From Streptomyces sp. Je 1-332 (GTDB lineage: Bacteria > Actinomycetota > Actinomycetes > Streptomycetales > Streptomycetaceae), in contig NZ_CP160402.1 of assembly GCF_040730185.1 (NCBI RefSeq), positions 744,001-808,000 on the forward strand: 64,000 bases of DNA, read 5' to 3'. This document shows positions 61,792-64,000 of this stretch, piece by piece (position 1 is the first letter of the stretch; each line of letters begins with the position of its first letter). Below the pieces are notes generated by a model. It was not told the DNA's origin, searched no databases, and worked only from the letters and a program-made list of their open reading frames with translations. The position numbers were made by a program, and so were the translations under genes.

Positions 61792-62789
61792 GCGGAGACC
61801 TCCTGGTCGGCAGCGGTACGGGGCCAGCGGCACAGCATCATCCGGCGGTACAGGGGCGGGAGTTCGTCGAGCAGCTCACGGTCCGTCAGTGGCTCGAAGG
61901 TCAGTTGACGGTGCAGCTCGAAGAGTCCGATCACGTCCTGCCAGTAGCGGGGCAGGTCGAGGGCGCGCAACGCGGTGGGGCCGAGCCGGAGCCGATCGGT
62001 GCGCAGTCGCGCCTCGATCCGCAGCACGTCGCGCACATGCGGCCAGTTGTCCCCCGCGGGCATCGCTGGGAACGGCTCCGGGTCGGTGTCGTCCGCGCCC
62101 TCGCGCAGGACCCGTTCCACAAGCGGGGCATCGCTGTCGTACACATGCAGGGAGCCCACCTGATGGACGTAACTCCCCACCTCGACACCCAACTGCCTGG
62201 CGAGCATCTCCAGGAGGAAGGTGAAGGAGAAGACGTCGCTCACCATGCCGCGGTAGGCGTCGTTGGCGCGCATGAAGCCGACCGCGTGCAGTCTCCCCTC
62301 ACGGAGCATGAACTGCAGGGCGAGGGTGCACGCGACGTCGATGTTGCCCGGTTCGCGCAGCTCGCCCGGGTGGAAGATCTGCACCACCGCGCGTTTGCTG
62401 TCCGGGTCGTCCGTCAGTACGTCGATGACGCTGCGCCACTGGTCGAGGCCTGTCCCCCGGTAGTCGAATATCCGTGGCCCATAGGCGGTGCCGGTCAGCG
62501 TGGCGCCGTCGGACGAGTACTTGCGCATGCTCGGCGCGTAGTGGGCGACGAGCTCCAGGTCGGCCGAGCCCGACAAATACCAGAGGGCTTCGGCGAAGTT
62601 GAAGACCAGGTTGGACCTGCGCCCCGGCAACGCGACATGGCGCTGCACGGGGTTCCGGACCAGGAAGCCGGCGCCCAGTCGCTCACGGCTGGGGAAGCCG
62701 CGCGGGGCGTTGCGGAACGCCGCGCCGAGATAGGTGCTGCGCAGCTCCGTCAGGTAGGCGTCCTCGACGGTTTCGTAGGTGCTGTGCAC
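61788..62789 (-). CDS. Thymidylate-synthase-fold enzyme with cytosine-type active site (MilA-like)
   Basis: GTG 62789 gives 333 residues. Recognisable TS landmarks: FAEALWYLSG (Glu67, equivalent of the TS general base), TAYGPRI, DPDSKRAVVQIF (phosphate Arg), DVACTLALQF with nucleophile Cys154, RANDAYRG (Arg174) and GSLHVYDSD (His215, Tyr217). The residue equivalent to E. coli Asn177, which reads uracil, is Asp185 here (GMVSDVF). An Asp at that position is found in dCMP/CMP hydroxymethylases, which read cytosine. I therefore infer a CMP/dCMP hydroxymethylase or similar C5-modifying enzyme rather than dTMP synthesis. It is 10 bp downstream of the methyltransferase gene. Confidence 0.8.
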   Translation of the reverse strand: MHSTYETVEDAYLTELRSTYLGAAFRNAPRGFPSRERLGAGFLVRNPVQRHVALPGRRSNLVFNFAEALWYLSGSADLELVAHYAPSMRKYSSDGATLTGTAYGPRIFDYRGTGLDQWRSVIDVLTDDPDSKRAVVQIFHPGELREPGNIDVACTLALQFMLREGRLHAVGFMRANDAYRGMVSDVFSFTFLLEMLARQLGVEVGSYVHQVGSLHVYDSDAPLVERVLREGADDTDPEPFPAMPAGDNWPHVRDVLRIEARLRTDRLRLGPTALRALDLPRYWQDVIGLFELHRQLTFEPLTDRELLDELPPLYRRMMLCRWPRTAADQEVSA

Positions 62790-62799
62790 GTGGCCCCCG

Positions 62800-63462
62800 T
62801 CAGTCCTTGTAGAAGCACTGGATGTACGCGTCACCCGAGGTGCCGTACGTGTACTCGGTGGTGTCGTACGCGGTGTACGGGTGGCGCTCCACGCGGATGG
62901 TGCGGAAGTGCTCGACGTACTGCCACCGCAGTTCGGGCTTGGTGCTGAAGAAGGGGATGAAGACCCCGCCGGGGCGCAGCGCGCGGACGACCTCCGGCAT
63001 GGTCTTGCGCCAGAGTTCCGCGTCCTTCCACACCTCCATGTCGAGCGCGGGGTCGAAGAACATGCCGTCGATGCTCTCCGTCTCGAGATCGAAGACACGC
63101 TGGAAGAAGTCGCCGCGTTCGATGGAGAGGGTTTCGGGGAGTTTCGGGTGCTGTTCGCGGAACAGGTCTTCGACCTCTCCGAAGAGTTCGAGGACCCGGT
63201 GGCTGCGGGTGACGGGGTGCTCGGCGATGCGCAGGGCCGAGAGACCGAGGCCGAGGCCCACCTCGTAGAAGTCCTTGCCGTGGCCGCAGAGCATGTCGGC
63301 GCTGGCCCACATCAGGTCGCGTTCCCAGGCCTGCATGGCCTGTTCGCCGCCGATGCTGAGGGTCAACTCGCCGTCGTGGTCGATGATTTCGATGTCGGGT
63401 GTGGGGGTCTTCTTCTCGGAGGACTTCTTCTCGGGGGTCTTCTTCTCGGGGGTCTTCTCCAT
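62800..63462 (-). CDS. Class I SAM methyltransferase, guanidinoacetate-methyltransferase-like
   Basis: ATG 63462 with AAGGACGG upstream gives 220 residues. The first 22 residues are Lys/Glu/Pro repeats (EKTPEKKTPEKKSSEKK). The motif I region DFYEVGLGLGLSALRIAEHP followed by RVLELFGEVEDLF matches the GAMT-type sequence EVGFGMAIAAS/ECNDGVF (by recollection). Later motifs are SIDGMFFDPALDMEVW and RALRPGGVFIPFFSTK. GAMT-like enzymes methylate guanidino groups, so a guanidino-type acceptor is possible. It is likely co-transcribed with the downstream TS-fold and hydrolase genes. Confidence 0.78.
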   Translation of the reverse strand: MEKTPEKKTPEKKSSEKKTPTPDIEIIDHDGELTLSIGGEQAMQAWERDLMWASADMLCGHGKDFYEVGLGLGLSALRIAEHPVTRSHRVLELFGEVEDLFREQHPKLPETLSIERGDFFQRVFDLETESIDGMFFDPALDMEVWKDAELWRKTMPEVVRALRPGGVFIPFFSTKPELRWQYVEHFRTIRVERHPYTAYDTTEYTYGTSGDAYIQCFYKD

Positions 63463-63514
63463 GACAACCGTCCTTCGTCGGGTGAGTGCCGGGGTGGTGG
63501 TCGTGGCGCCCTCT

Positions 63515-64000
63515 TCAGCCATGGCCCGGGACGACGCCGAAGTGCCGCCGGGCGGTGGAGACAGCGAGGTCCTGCACGGCGAAAACCGTGAAGTAGTAGG
63601 CCTGCGGGGCGGTGTCGGGTGCGAACCGCACCTTGAACACGACGTCCCGCGCGTGCTCGTCCGAGGCGCGGACCTTGACCTTCGCCGGTTCCACGGTGGT
63701 GTCGTCACGCAGATAGCTCGGCAGGAACAGACCGAGGCGTACGGGGCCGGGACGGGCCGCGGTGAGGGAGGCGCGCACTTCGAGCACGCCGCCCTGCGCC
63801 ACCTCGTCGGCCGCGTGGGCGAGGAGCTGCGGCGCGTCGGGAACGCGGAAGGTGACATCGCCGCAGCGCATGCACACCACGCAGAGGGTGTCGAGGATGT
63901 GCGGCAGGAGCCCGCGCCTTGCGAACTCCTGGGCGGGACGCCCGCAGTGGCAGACGACCTCGTGGACAGCGGGGTCCAGTGAGCTGCGGTCACCGAAGTG
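63515..64000 (-). CDS. Zinc-ribbon protein, 5' end beyond window
   Basis: The frame is open from the right edge to a stop at 63515 (161 residues visible). Near the edge are CHC (VVCHCGRP) and about 25 residues later CVVCMRCGDV, a plausible zinc site. The rest has beta-rich segments (VLEVRASLTAARPGPVRLGLF, VVFKVRFAPDTAPQAYYFTVFAV). I do not recognise a named family. It precedes the methyltransferase gene by 52 bp on the same strand and could be part of the same operon. Confidence 0.65.
   Translation of the reverse strand, partial: HFGDRSSLDPAVHEVVCHCGRPAQEFARRGLLPHILDTLCVVCMRCGDVTFRVPDAPQLLAHAADEVAQGGVLEVRASLTAARPGPVRLGLFLPSYLRDDTTVEPAKVKVRASDEHARDVVFKVRFAPDTAPQAYYFTVFAVQDLAVSTARRHFGVVPGHG

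Noticed and set aside
61234..64000. A full nucleoside antibiotic biosynthetic cluster
   Set aside because: Glycosyl or aminotransfer genes, resistance and transport are not present in the window; only the base-modifying and hydrolytic steps are visible.

Overview
The window looks like chromosomal DNA of a Streptomyces-type actinomycete. GC is very high with third-position G/C bias. GTG starts, AGGAGG-type ribosome binding sites and 4-bp GTGA/ATGA gene overlaps are common. The gene content (a conservon, GH19 chitinase with a DasR-type site, a TPR kinase, Ku, Asp23 clusters) is typical of that genus. I see no rRNA, tRNA, CRISPR array, insertion sequence or phage module. Genes are described from reading the sequence only.

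Region 1 (1-15 kb) is lipid/steroid-type acyl-CoA metabolism. On the minus strand lie two thiolase-fold lipid-transfer proteins, a tandem DUF35 partner and an enoyl-CoA hydratase. An acyl-CoA synthetase diverges from them. Further along are a secreted chorismate mutase, phenylacetate-CoA ligase, two more AMP-forming ligases, a nitronate-monooxygenase-like (IpdC-type) enzyme and a secreted AHL/penicillin-type acylase. An acyl-CoA dehydrogenase at 27-28 kb may belong to the same network, because both promoters carry a 14-bp box with the mycobacterial KstR consensus.

Region 2 (15-22 kb) holds a Tat-exported serine hydrolase, a phytoene-desaturase-like oxidoreductase, a cluster of interspersed repeats, a Ser/Thr kinase with nine 42-residue TPRs and an MpaB-family oxygenase.

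Region 3 (22-27 kb) is a shikimate/quinate catabolic operon: MHS transporter, NAD-type shikimate dehydrogenase, 3-dehydroshikimate dehydratase (QuiC type) and TetR regulator, behind an AT-rich palindromic operator. It should deliver protocatechuate.

Region 4 (28-37 kb) is mixed: GNAT, monomeric isocitrate dehydrogenase, a P450 with a pentapeptide-repeat N-terminus, a phosphodiester glycosidase, two gene remnants that mark a deletion, and small proteins.

Region 5 (37-43 kb) is a complete conservon cvnABCDE whose P450 lacks the ExxR arginine, followed by a convergent normal P450.

Region 6 (43-53 kb) has a GH19 chitinase, a stand-alone MurE-like ligase, an NCS1 permease, and a divergent envelope-stress locus (ECF sigma factor plus several Asp23/AmaP-type proteins).

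Region 7 (53-64 kb) has oxidoreductases including a FAD-Rieske fusion, Ku and an HhH DNA-repair protein. At the right edge is a minus-strand operon of a zinc-ribbon protein, a guanidinoacetate-methyltransferase-like enzyme, a thymidylate-synthase-fold enzyme with a cytosine-type active site, and a nucleoside-deoxyribosyltransferase-fold hydrolase. This last operon is the best candidate for an undescribed system.
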